Shown here: in pieces, positions 24,329 to 33,576 of the stretch
How positions within the stretch are numbered: position 1 is the stretch's first letter
Layout of the letters: each line of letters begins with the position of its first letter
Source: Nannocystis pusilla
GTDB lineage: Bacteria; Myxococcota_A; Polyangia; Nannocystales; Nannocystaceae
DNA: 64,000 bases
Assembly (NCBI RefSeq): GCF_026626665.1
Contig: NZ_JAPNKE010000002.1
Location: 9,134,001-9,198,000, forward strand
Direction: 5' to 3'
Translations under genes and position numbers: made by a program
Notes under the pieces: generated by a model
Seen by the model: the letters and a program-made list of their open reading frames with translations, nothing else
Database searches by the model: none
Told to the model about the DNA's origin: nothing

Positions 24329-27300
24329 CTATGGGCCGTCTCGGCGTGCTTGCCGCAGATACGTGCCGAGCTGACGCTGGCTCGGCCACCATGCGCTGGC
24401 GACCTTCCCGGTGTGCGGCCCGTCGCGGAAGAAGTGGACCACGATGTACTTGCCGTCGATCCTTGCGAGGTGAGCGATGGTGGCCGATGAGGCTGAATGC
24501 GAGAAGAACGTGAGACCGCTCCGACGCGCGCGGTCGAGGATCGAGACGAAGGCGGAGCGGTGGACGTGTCCTTGCATCGCGCCGCCGAGCAGCTCGCCGG
24601 CGTGGCGGCTCCAAGCATGCTCGATGTCGAGGTGATCGAGGGGACGCGTTTGCCGTGTCTTCTTGTCGCATCTGTGCAGCCCGAGCGGGTCGAAGGAGCT
24701 CAGGGGGTCGGGGACGTAGGCGTAGAAGGCGAGGCCTGCCGCGAGGCCGAGCGGATCCTGGCTGATGTACTGGCCCGCCTCGGGGTCGTAGTAGCGAAAG
24801 CGGTTGTAGTAGAGGCCGGTCTCGGTGTCTTCGTATTGGCCGGGGTAGCGGAACGGACAAAGTTGTCGGTCGCCCGCGAGGTCGCGGACGCGGCCGTGAA
24901 TGTCGAAGGCGACGGACCAGACCGGGCGGCCCTCGGTGTCGAAGGCCGCGATCGGGGTGCCGAGGTGATCGGCGACGAGGCTGACAGCCTCGCGTGCGTG
25001 CGAGGACAGGCGCGCGACGGGCGTGAAGGTGGCGGGCTCGAAGATCCACGTGAGCAGCTCGGGATCGTCGGCGCTCGGAGAGCGTATGCTGATGTCGAGC
25101 GGTCGCTCGTCCGCCGGATTGGTCGGTGCGCGCGTCGGTAACTCGGGCAGGTCCGGCGAGAGGGTCCACTCGTGGAGCGGGACGTCGCCGTCCCATAACC
25201 ACCGGGTACGTCGAATATTTTTAAAAGGACTTGCTGGTGCGGCGGCCGAGCGCGTCGTACGTGAAGCTGACGCGCTCACCATCGGGCCGGCACACTTCGG
25301 CCAGGTTGCCGCTGGCGGTCCAGCGGTAGAGCCAGGTGCCGGCGTCGTCGGTCTTTTGGATGAGGTTGCCTTCGGAGTCGTATTCGAAGGCGGTGTCCTC
25401 GGACTTCAGGAGCTGGCCGGCTGGACCGTAGGTGCGGCGGTGCTCGCCGTCGCGGAAGAGGTTGCCGGCGGCGTCGGGTCGACGCAGGACTACCTGTCCC
25501 TGGGGATAGGTGGCGGAGACGAGGAAGCCGCGCTCGTCGTGCTCGTATTCGATGGCGCCGCGGTAAAGGTCGTCGATGCGGCCGAGGCGCGCGCCGCACG
25601 TCCAGGTGTGGCGCCGACGATGATGCGCGAAGGTGTGCGTGCGCGCTCCGAGCCGGGCGGGCGTGAGGTGCTCGATGGTGTGCTCGGTGGGCAAGCCGAG
25701 CGGGTCGTGTTGCCACCGCGAACAGATGTCGCCGGGGAGGTCGCGCTGCGCCTCGAGACCACCGGCCTCGCGTCGAAAGGTGGCCGACCACGCGCTCGCC
25801 GGCCTCGATGCGCAGGACGGCGCCCATCACGTCGCGCGAGAGCTGCACGCGCGCGCCGAGGGACGAGCGCAGACGCGAGCGCAGGCCGTCGGGGCCGAGT
25901 TCCTGCTCGACCCAGTGTTCGCCCTGCGCCTCGCGGACGACGCGGCCGAGAGCGTCGCGCTCGAAGCGGACGATGACCGGCTCGGCGTCGGGCTCGACGT
26001 GCACGGCATCGAGCATGGCACCGTCGGCGCGGTAGGTGAAGACGTCGCTGCTGCCGTCCGAGTGGAAGACGCCGGTGAGCTGACCGGCGGCGTCGCGCGC
26101 GTAGGCGGTGCGGAGCCCGCCCGGACGGAAGACCTCGGTGACGCGCCCTGCCAGGTCGCGGCGGTAAATCCGGCGGAGCCCGTCGAAGCCGTGCTCGGCC
26201 TTGATGTCACCCGCGGGGTCGAGCTCGAAGCGGTAGACGGCGCCGGCTTCGTTGGTGATCGCGGTGAGGCGCTCCTCGGTGTCGTGGGCGTATCGCACGG
26301 TGAATCCGGCCTCGGTGCGGGCGACGAGGCAGCCCATGCCGGTATATGCCATGCGAACGTCGCGGCGAGCGTCGCTGACCTTGAGGACATGTCCTTCGGG
26401 ATCGTAGCCGTAGGTGCGGCGGTCGCCGTCCGGGAGATCGACGCTGACGAGGCGATCGAGCAGGTCGTAGCAGCGGCGCTCTAGGTTGCCGCGCGCGTCG
26501 GTCCATGCGACGGGACGTCCGCGGCGATCGTACGCCCATGCCTCCGTGGTGCCGTCGGGGAGCTGCACGCGAGTGAGCGCGCCGGCGGCGTCGTGGACGA
26601 ATCGCACCGCGCGGCCGGCAGGGTCGATCACCGCGGCGAGGTGCAGCCGCTCGTAAAGGTAGGTGGTCCTCTGGCCGAGCGGATCGGTGCGCGTGGCGAG
26701 GCGGCCCCGCTCGTCGTGGACGTAGCGCCAGCGGCCGCCGAGAGCGTCGACCGCGGTGTGCGGCAGCCCGGTCGCGCCGTACTCGACGCGCTGGGCGCCG
26801 TCCGGGCCGACGACGCGGGTGCAGTTGCCCCGGGCGTCGTACTCGTAGCGGGTGACGCGGTCCAGCGGGTCGATGTCGGCGGTCCTGCGCAGGTGCTCGT
26901 CGAACTCGAAGCGGGTGATGCCGCCGCGCGGGTCGGTGATCTGCACGACCTCGCCGCGACCGCCGGCGGCGTAGACGGTCGGCTCGCCGCACGAGTTGGT
27001 GACGACGGTGACGCGGCGCTGCTTGTCGTAGACGAGGGTATGATCATAGATCCCGCCGTCGCCCCAGGTGTGAACGCAGGCGGCCCCGGGCTCGGGGCCG
27101 TCGTATTCGAAGTGGAAGCTGAGGCCCGTCCGCAGGGTGTGGCGGACGAGGCGGTGACGATGGTAGGCGTACCGGGTGGTCTGGCCGAGGGCGTCGACGA
27201 CCTCGATGAGATCGCCTTCGGACGAATAGCGGTACTCGAGGTGACGGACGAGGCCCTCGCGGTCGGGGTGCGGGATGAAGATGCGGTGCAGGCGGGACTG

Positions 27301-28893
27301 GCGATCGTAGGTGAGGCGGTACTCGCGGCCGGCGCTGTCACGGACCCGATGCAGGCGAGCGCGGTCGTCGTGGTCGCAGGCGATCGCGTGACCGGCGAGG
27401 GTGCGCACGGCGACGAGGCGAGCGTGGCCGAGCTCGCCGGAGGTGTCCCCGGGGACAGGTGCGAACTCGTGCAGGCGTCCTGCGGCGTCCTCGACGGTGT
27501 AGCGGCCGTCGCCGTCGCTCGAGAGGGTCAGGCGGTTGCGCGGGTCGAACAGGCGGAGCGGCCTGTCGAGGCGGGCGTCACGAGGGAGCTCGAAGCAGAG
27601 CTCGCGGCCGTCCTCGGCGCGGTAGACGAGCTGCCGGCTCTCGCGCCATACGGCCTGATCGAGGCTGTGCGACCAGCCGTGGCCGATGACGGAGTCGCGG
27701 GCGCTCCAGGTGGAGCTGTAGTTGCGTTCGAAGCCGAAGCGCAGCGGGCCGGTGAGCTCGAGGTCGATGTCGTCGGTGATGACGCGGCCGGCGATGACGT
27801 CGACCGGATGACCGGTGAGGAAACAATCCTGCTTGTGCAGGGCGTTGTCGAGCCGCCCGGGTTTGAAGTTCCCGCGCGCGCGGGCGTGCAGCGCGTCGGC
27901 GAGGTTCTGATTGCGCGTCGTCGACTTGAGGCCGCGCGCGAGTTTCCCGAGAGCGCCGATGGTGACGCGCCAGGGGGGCATGGGAAAGCCGCCGATCTGC
28001 ACGTCCGAGGCGCCGGTGATGATCGCGCCGAAGCACGGCGGAGTGCCGGGGTCCTTGCCCATGAGGAGGCGGGCGGCGAGAGCGACCGCGTCGACGGCGG
28101 TCTGGGCCGCTTGCGTGGTCGCGCCGAGGGCCAGCCCGGCGCTGACCTCGGTCATGGCCGCGGCCATCGTGGTGTCGCCGGCGGCCGCGTATTCGCGGCT
28201 GTCTCGCGCGCACGCTTGCGATTGCTGGTGCTGCAGGACCGCAGACGCGGCGCCGAGGGCCAGGGGGAGGCTGTTCAAGGCGCCGGCGGCCACCTTGGCG
28301 GCAGCGCCGGCGGGCGGCAGCGGGGTCTGGCAATGACGGGTGATGTCGAGCGAGCGCGCGGCCCGGCCGCCGCCGATGAACACCTTGCTCGAGCCCGTCA
28401 TCACCTGGAACGGAGGCGCGAGCGAGCCGCAGGTGATCGAGAGGCCGAGGTCGCCGGCGCGGGCGGCCGGCAGACCGCCGATCAGGACGGAGGTGCAGCC
28501 GCCGAGCATGACCGGGCCGATGCTCGGCAACGGGAGCGGCATGGCGGGCGGATGCGAGTGCAGGTGCGGGGCGCCGAGGTGGAGCGAAGCGAGGGTGGCG
28601 GCGGGCAGCGGCGGGACCGCGGCGCCGAGCGGGGCGGTGAGGAGCGCGAAGCCGGTGCCGAGGAGCTCGATGGGGACGTTGAGCAACGCGAGACTGCCAC
28701 CGAGGAGGCGGGTGGCGGTGGCGAGCGGGCTCTCCTCGTCGCGTTGTCGCTGCTCGGCCGGCGAGCGCGGGGCGATGAACGGCGCGACGCGGACGGCGAC
28801 GACCTCTTGGAGGGCGCTCAGGATCCCGCCGGTCTCGTCGCCACCGACGGAGGTGTTCTTGGCGGGCCGGATCTGCTTGCCGACGATCAGCAT
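24329..28893 (-). CDS. rhs: PAAR-Rhs polymorphic toxin, T6SS effector, two apparent frameshifts
   Basis: About 1521 residues once two indels are corrected. The N-terminus (1-330) has PAAR-like segments PVMLGGCTSVLIGGLPAARAG and GAIITGASDVQIGG, which would cap a VgrG spike. From about 390 (FLTGHPVDVIAGRVITDD) the DUF6531/Rhs shell follows with many YD repeats such as TRYEYDARGNCTRV. The shell ends at the core motif GLYYNRFRYYDPEAGQYISQDPLGLAAG, after which a new C-terminal domain of about 120 residues starts near HRCDKKTRQTR. That toxin tip (IEHAWSRHAGELLGG...GKVASAWWPSQRQ) is unassigned. Breaks are near 25780 (missing CG unit) and 25220 (extra T in TTTT). Confidence 0.9.
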
Positions 28894-30118
28894 GACCGGG
28901 CCTCCTGCAAGCGAGTGGTGATGGTCGCCTGTTCTTCGAGACAGGCGCGGTGTCGGGCGCGATCGATCGGCCTGTGATGGGCGGCGAGGTGGCCGAGGAT
29001 GCTGTGGAGCCGCTGCGGGTAGTCGATGGCGCGACAGAGCTCGGCGGCGTCGTTCCACACGCGAACGGCTCGAGCAGCGGCGCCGCGGGCTCGATGGCAC
29101 ACACCGAGCGACTCCTGCACGTCTGCGCGGGTGTGCGGGCGCAGCAGCTTCGCGGCGAGGGTGTCGGCCAATTGATAGTAGCCCTCGGCGTCGATCGGCT
29201 GCGCGAGGGCGAGGCAGGTGTCGGCGAGGGCGACGACGATCTGCAGGGTCACCGGAAACGCCGGGGTCGCCGCTGCCTCGAGCAGCGCGGTCTCGTAGGT
29301 CCGGCGGGCCCGGGCGAGGTCGCCGCGGGCGCGCTGGACGTCGCCGACGCCGGATCGCGCGAGGGCGGCCAGCGCAGGGCTCGCAGTGCGAGCGTGAAAC
29401 TCGGCGCAGCCGGAGAACTTCTGCTCGGCGTCGACGAGGCGACCGTGGCCGAGGTCGAGCCAGGCGAGCTCCAGGAGCGCCTGGATCCGCGCAGCCGCCG
29501 GGCGCTCGGGGTCGCGGGCGGCAGCGGCGGCGGCCGCGACGGCGTCCTCGGGCGTGAGGTCGAGGCTGTATGCGAGGACATGTTCATCGGGACATGTCAT
29601 TGCCGAGGTGAAGTGCGCGGGGCGAGCTCGATCGTCGCGCAGGACCAGGCGCACGCGCGGGTGCTGTGAGGCGCGCAGCAGCGGCTCGGCGAGCTCGACG
29701 CTGAAGTCGGGTGGGAGGCTGGAGGGAGGAGGGCGATGACGAGGCGGTGATCGCCCGGCGGGAGCAGAGCGAGCACGTGGTCCACGAGCGCGTGGAAGCG
29801 CGTGGCCGGAGAGGCAGCGGGGTCGCGCGCGAGGGCGGGAAGGTCGGGCAGGGCGGCGCCGGGGCCGAGCTGCTCGGCGAGGTTCGCCTGCTGCAAGGCG
29901 AGGTTGTCGGCGAGGGCGTCGACGAGCGCGGCGGTGGTGGCCGCGGCGTCGGTGAAGGTCAGGAAGAGGTCGGACTCGGAGCGCTCGTCGAGGCGGGCGA
30001 GGACCTGGGCGAGGTAGAGCGTCTCGACGTCGCTGCAGGCGACGACGAGGACGCCGGGGAGATCGCGCTCGACGAGGCCGGCGAGCAGCGATTCGAGCTC
30101 GGTGAGGACGGCTTGCAT
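28887..30118 (-). CDS. T6SS effector-associated adaptor/chaperone-like protein with TPR-like C-terminus, one apparent frameshift
   Basis: About 410 residues after correcting one missing base near 29715 (a C-rich stretch), which joins VIALLPP to LPPDFSVELAEPLL. The N-terminal half (LAGLVERDLPGVLVVACSDVETLYLAQVLARLDE) resembles an alpha/beta domain. The C-terminal half is a run of helical pairs like tetratricopeptide repeats (ALLELAWLDLGHGRLVDAEQKF). It overlaps the rhs start by seven bases (ATGCTGA) and lies 10 bases downstream of vgrG, so it most likely loads the Rhs protein onto the VgrG spike. No DUF4123 or DUF1795 signature is seen, so the family is not named. Confidence 0.75.
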
Positions 30119-30128
30119 ACGACTCACC

Positions 30129-32378
30129 TCAGTTGATCTTGATGAGCGCGCCGGTGATCTCGTGGATCCCGACTGCGGCGCTAGTGATCCGCGGCCCGGA
30201 GATGGTGACGCCGGCGGGGTCGAGGGTGATGCTGGTGGCGCCGACGCTGAGGACGATCTTTTCCAAAGCGGACAGACGGATCGTGCCGCCGCTGATGTCG
30301 ACGAGCTGCGGGCTCGTCACGCACACCTCGTTCGGCGCGGAGATCTCGACCTTGGTGGTCTTCGAACTCATGGTGACGTCGGTGTGGCCCCTCAGGGCGA
30401 GGGTTTCCTTCCGTGCGACCAGCTCGGCCCTCGTCTCGCCGATGAGCGAGAGCAGGGAGTCGTGCGAGCGGAGCACCATCTGCCCGCTGCTGGCGAGGTG
30501 CATCCGGCCGATACGCGAGGAGAGGTCGACGTCCAGTTCGGCGGCGGTCGTATGGCCGCCGCGGTGCACGTTCACGACATCGTCGCCGTGCGTGACGACG
30601 ACCTGGTGACGACCGCGGACGATGGTAGCGCACCTGCCGTTGAGGACTTCTTGGATCAGGTCGCCATGGTTGACGTTGACGAGGCGATGGCCGTCGACCT
30701 CGATCGACTGGCGTCTACCGACCCGGACCTCTTGAACGCCGGTGATTTCGACGTGCTGGTCGCGACCGATCACGCTCTCGTGGTCGTGCCGGACGACCTC
30801 ACGCAGATTGCGCTGGGCGTGGACGAAGATCTCCTCGCGGCCGCGGGCGTCCTCCACCCGCAGCTCGTTGAAGCCCTCGCCGTCGGGCGAGCTGTCCGAC
30901 TTGAAGGTGGTGCGCGTCTTGTGGTCGGGGAGCGCGTGCGGGGGGCGGTTGATGCTGTTGTAGACGCAACCGGTGACGAGCGGGCGATCGGGGTCGCCGT
31001 CGATGAATTCCACCAACACCTCCATGCCGACGCGCGGGATGGACATGGCGCCCCAGCCGCTGCCGGCGCTGGCCTGGGCGACGCGGATCCAGCAAGACGC
31101 GGTGTCGTCGGGCGGGGAGCGGCGATCCCAGTGAAAGCGGACCTTGATCCGGCCGTGCTCGTCGGTGTGGATCTCCTCGCGCGGCGGGCCGACGACGATC
31201 GCGGTGTGCGGACCGTAGACGCGCGGGCGCGGCGGAGCCTGAAGCGCGCGCCAGGGGCGGTCGGCGCGGACGCACTCGAAGGTGTTGACATAGCGCGGCT
31301 CGGCGGCGCCGCCGGCGAACTGGTCGTGCTCGGGGGCGTCGCCGCGGTGATGGACGCGGACGATGAGGTGGTCGCCGTCGAGCTGAGGGCGCGGGAGGCC
31401 GTGCAAGGTGATGGTGTGACCGGGGAGCATCTCGAGGACGTCGCTCTCGGCGAGACCGAGCTCGGCGCCGGCGCGGTGCGCCTCGAGCTCGCGGCGGGCG
31501 CGGGCGCGGCCGTCGTCGTGTTGCAGGCGATGCTCGTCGTGGTGATGGTGGGCGCGGACGCGACCCCGGGCGTCACGGCCGTCGTCGACGCGGTGATACG
31601 GGGCGGACTCGACGTCGCGCCAGTTCCAGTCGCGCTGCTCGACGGCGGTGGTGGTGAGCCGGCCGTGCCAGTCGAAGGCGGCGAGGGACTGACAGCGCGC
31701 GACTCCGGTGTGCCGGGCGACGTAGGGCACTGCGCGGAGCGGGTGCTCGAGCTCCTGGGCGCGGGTGGTGCTGTCGAGGATGACGAGGGTCTCGCCGGGG
31801 CGATCGGCGGCGTGGGTGAAGAACCAGACGAGGCCCTCCTCGTGCATGAGGCGCGCGGCGAATTCGAGGTCGGACTCACGGTACTGGACGCAGTACTCGC
31901 GGGGACGGAAGGCGGCCTCCTCGACGCGCATGTCGAGGCCGCCGCCGAGGTCGCGCAGGGCGGGCGCGAGCACTTCGCGGAGGATCTGCGGGGCCGTTCG
32001 GTCCTGCCAGAATCGCGTGTCTGTCTGTTGGGACAGGAGTTGAAGGGCAGGCGCGACCTCGAGGCGCAGGGCCAGGCGACCGGAGAAGACGCCGAGGGTG
32101 CGAGCCTGGGTGACGAGGCCGTGGACGAGGCGGCCGTCGACGCCGCGGCAGAGCTCGAGGGTGCAGCGGGCGCCGAGGAGCGCGGCGACGTCGAGATCGA
32201 CGCTGGCGGTGAGGAGGTCGATTGCGAGCGAATAAGGCTCGCAGAGGGCCTCGCGGAGGGTGAAGCGACGGACGTGCCATTCGGCGGCCGAAGCTTCTTC
32301 ACAGGTGAAATGGAACTCGGCCGGTGGGAGCGGCTCGGAGCCGAGAGTCGCCTGGGGATCGGGATTCAAGAGGAGCAT
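30129..32378 (-). CDS. vgrG: Type VI secretion spike protein VgrG (TssI)
   Basis: A 749-residue spike protein that trimerises at the tip of the T6SS tube. The N-terminal gp27-like part reads FHFTCEEASAAEWHVRRFTLREALCEPY..., with RESDLEFAARLMHEEGLVWFF in the usual place. The gp5-like OB-fold contains DEHGRIKVRFHWDRR and WIRVAQASAGSGWGAMSIPRVGMEVLVEFIDGDPDRP. A C-terminal beta-helix of repeated short strands ends at GALIKIN with no extra effector domain. Start 32378 is chosen because the region upstream lacks VgrG-like sequence. It is the first gene of the effector operon. Confidence 0.96.
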   Translation of the reverse strand: MLLLNPDPQATLGSEPLPPAEFHFTCEEASAAEWHVRRFTLREALCEPYSLAIDLLTASVDLDVAALLGARCTLELCRGVDGRLVHGLVTQARTLGVFSGRLALRLEVAPALQLLSQQTDTRFWQDRTAPQILREVLAPALRDLGGGLDMRVEEAAFRPREYCVQYRESDLEFAARLMHEEGLVWFFTHAADRPGETLVILDSTTRAQELEHPLRAVPYVARHTGVARCQSLAAFDWHGRLTTTAVEQRDWNWRDVESAPYHRVDDGRDARGRVRAHHHHDEHRLQHDDGRARARRELEAHRAGAELGLAESDVLEMLPGHTITLHGLPRPQLDGDHLIVRVHHRGDAPEHDQFAGGAAEPRYVNTFECVRADRPWRALQAPPRPRVYGPHTAIVVGPPREEIHTDEHGRIKVRFHWDRRSPPDDTASCWIRVAQASAGSGWGAMSIPRVGMEVLVEFIDGDPDRPLVTGCVYNSINRPPHALPDHKTRTTFKSDSSPDGEGFNELRVEDARGREEIFVHAQRNLREVVRHDHESVIGRDQHVEITGVQEVRVGRRQSIEVDGHRLVNVNHGDLIQEVLNGRCATIVRGRHQVVVTHGDDVVNVHRGGHTTAAELDVDLSSRIGRMHLASSGQMVLRSHDSLLSLIGETRAELVARKETLALRGHTDVTMSSKTTKVEISAPNEVCVTSPQLVDISGGTIRLSALEKIVLSVGATSITLDPAGVTISGPRITSAAVGIHEITGALIKIN

Positions 32379-32603
32379 GAGGGTGGAGGGCGATCCCGCG
32401 CGGGACTGCCGAGGCACGCTCGTGCAAGGTCGAGGCCGAATGCCTGCAGGGCTCTCGGCGGCGCTTCTCGGCCGAGATGCGGCAGGGGGAGTTGGGGCGG
32501 CCAACCGCGGTTGGGACGTCGAGTTGGGCCTTCGCCGGTCCGGCGCGCCGAGGGTCGTTCACGCGTGGTCCCGACGCTCACAGTCGGGGCGCGGGGTCTT
32601 CGG
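32379..32603. other. Intergenic region upstream of vgrG
   Basis: 225 bp between the TetR stop and the vgrG start, both on the minus strand. The effector operon promoter is presumably here. No clear site or hairpin was recognised. Confidence 0.4.
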
Positions 32604-33254
32604 TCATGACGCGGTCGGGTCCGGTCGTTCGCCTCTCACCCTGTTCACGATCTCGGCCAGCGATGCGATCAGCACCTCGGGCGCGTACTGCGGCGGCGGG
32701 CGCAGCACCGCCTCGAGCACGGCGGCCCCGGTCATCGTCGCCAGCAGGTACACGGTCGCGTCGGGCACCATCGCGGTCCTGACGGCGCGCGCGCGCAGGT
32801 CACGAGACGCGAACGCCACCTCGAGCAACAACCCGCGCGCCTGCTCGACCGCGGGGATCTCCCACAGGAACGGGACCTCGCGGAAGATCACCCCGACGAT
32901 CGAGCGTCGCTTGTGGACGGCGGCGAAGATCGCCGCGATCCAGGCCCGCATGGCGTCCTCGTGCGGCGAAGCGGCCACCAGCGTGACGTTGGCGCGCAGG
33001 TCGGCCAGAAATTCTTCGAGCACGTGGCGGACGATCTCGGCGACGAGCGACTGCTTGTTGGGGAAGTACTCGTAGAGCGAGGCGATGCCGACGCCAGCGA
33101 GGTCGGCCACGTGGTTGGTGGTCAGCGCCTCGTAGCCGCGCCGCTCGAGGATCCGAGCGCCGGCTTGGACGATCGCCAGGTAGGTCCGCTGCGCTCGCGC
33201 CTGCGTGGGACGCTTGCGCGGGTGCAACGGGGATGTGGTGCGTTTTCTGGCCAT
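32604..33254 (-). CDS. TetR/AcrR-family transcriptional regulator
   Basis: A 216-residue regulator. The basic N-terminus is followed by the TetR helix-turn-helix: ILERRGYEALTTNHVADLAGVGIASLYEYFPNK, with the typical GVGIASLYEYFPNKQSLV. The C-terminal ligand-binding domain is all-helical, including AVHKRRSIVGVIFREVPF and YLLATMTGAAVLEAVLR. It is divergent from the cytochrome c lipoprotein gene, a usual arrangement for a TetR repressor and its target. The ligand is unknown. Start at 33254 (MARKRTTS). Confidence 0.92.
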   Translation of the reverse strand: MARKRTTSPLHPRKRPTQARAQRTYLAIVQAGARILERRGYEALTTNHVADLAGVGIASLYEYFPNKQSLVAEIVRHVLEEFLADLRANVTLVAASPHEDAMRAWIAAIFAAVHKRRSIVGVIFREVPFLWEIPAVEQARGLLLEVAFASRDLRARAVRTAMVPDATVYLLATMTGAAVLEAVLRPPPQYAPEVLIASLAEIVNRVRGERPDPTAS

Positions 33255-33576
33255 GCGGGGGACCCGAGTCGAACCGACGATGACTCGGATGACGGTTGTA
33301 GCACCAACGCCGTACCGTCGACCGCCGCTGGGGGCGGGCAACAACACGCTCAAGAGGTCGGCGCCGCGGCCGTTGCTCGCCCGAGAAACCGAGCATCTCG
33401 AGCGATGAACGGGGCCAAGAACATGGAGACGCACATCCGCGGAGGAGATGGAAGGCCGTCCAGCGGGCCGATACCGGGAGGTTTGGCGGAGGCGGCCGGC
33501 GAACCGAACGGCGCGCGGGAAACCGAGTATGTCCGGGCTTTGCTCGGGTTCATCATCGGTGATGAGGTGAGAGCCG
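33255..33576. promoter_or_regulatory. Divergent promoter region between tetR and the cytochrome c gene
   Basis: 322 bp without a gene. AAACCGAGCATCTC near 33388 and AAACCGAGTATGTC near 33520 are imperfect direct repeats. CATCA TCGG TGATG at 33551-33564 is a small inverted repeat shortly before the cytochrome start. These are candidates for TetR operators, unproven. Confidence 0.35.

Noticed and set aside
24329..28893. Programmed frameshifting in the Rhs gene
   Set aside because: The break near 25220 does have a slippery-looking T/A run (TTTTAAAAATA), but the pattern matches indels across many unrelated genes, and one Rhs break is a GC unit with no slippery sequence. Assembly error is simpler.
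26593..28977. Very long plus-strand open frame opposite the Rhs gene, and similar long frames at 42-1169, 1948-3990, 4608-8240, 47000-50046
   Set aside because: They are antisense or out-of-frame shadows of GC-rich genes, have Arg/Ala/Gly/His-biased composition and no domain.
33255..33576. Small gene in the tetR upstream region
   Set aside because: Open frames there lack ribosome sites and protein-like composition; it looks like a divergent promoter region.
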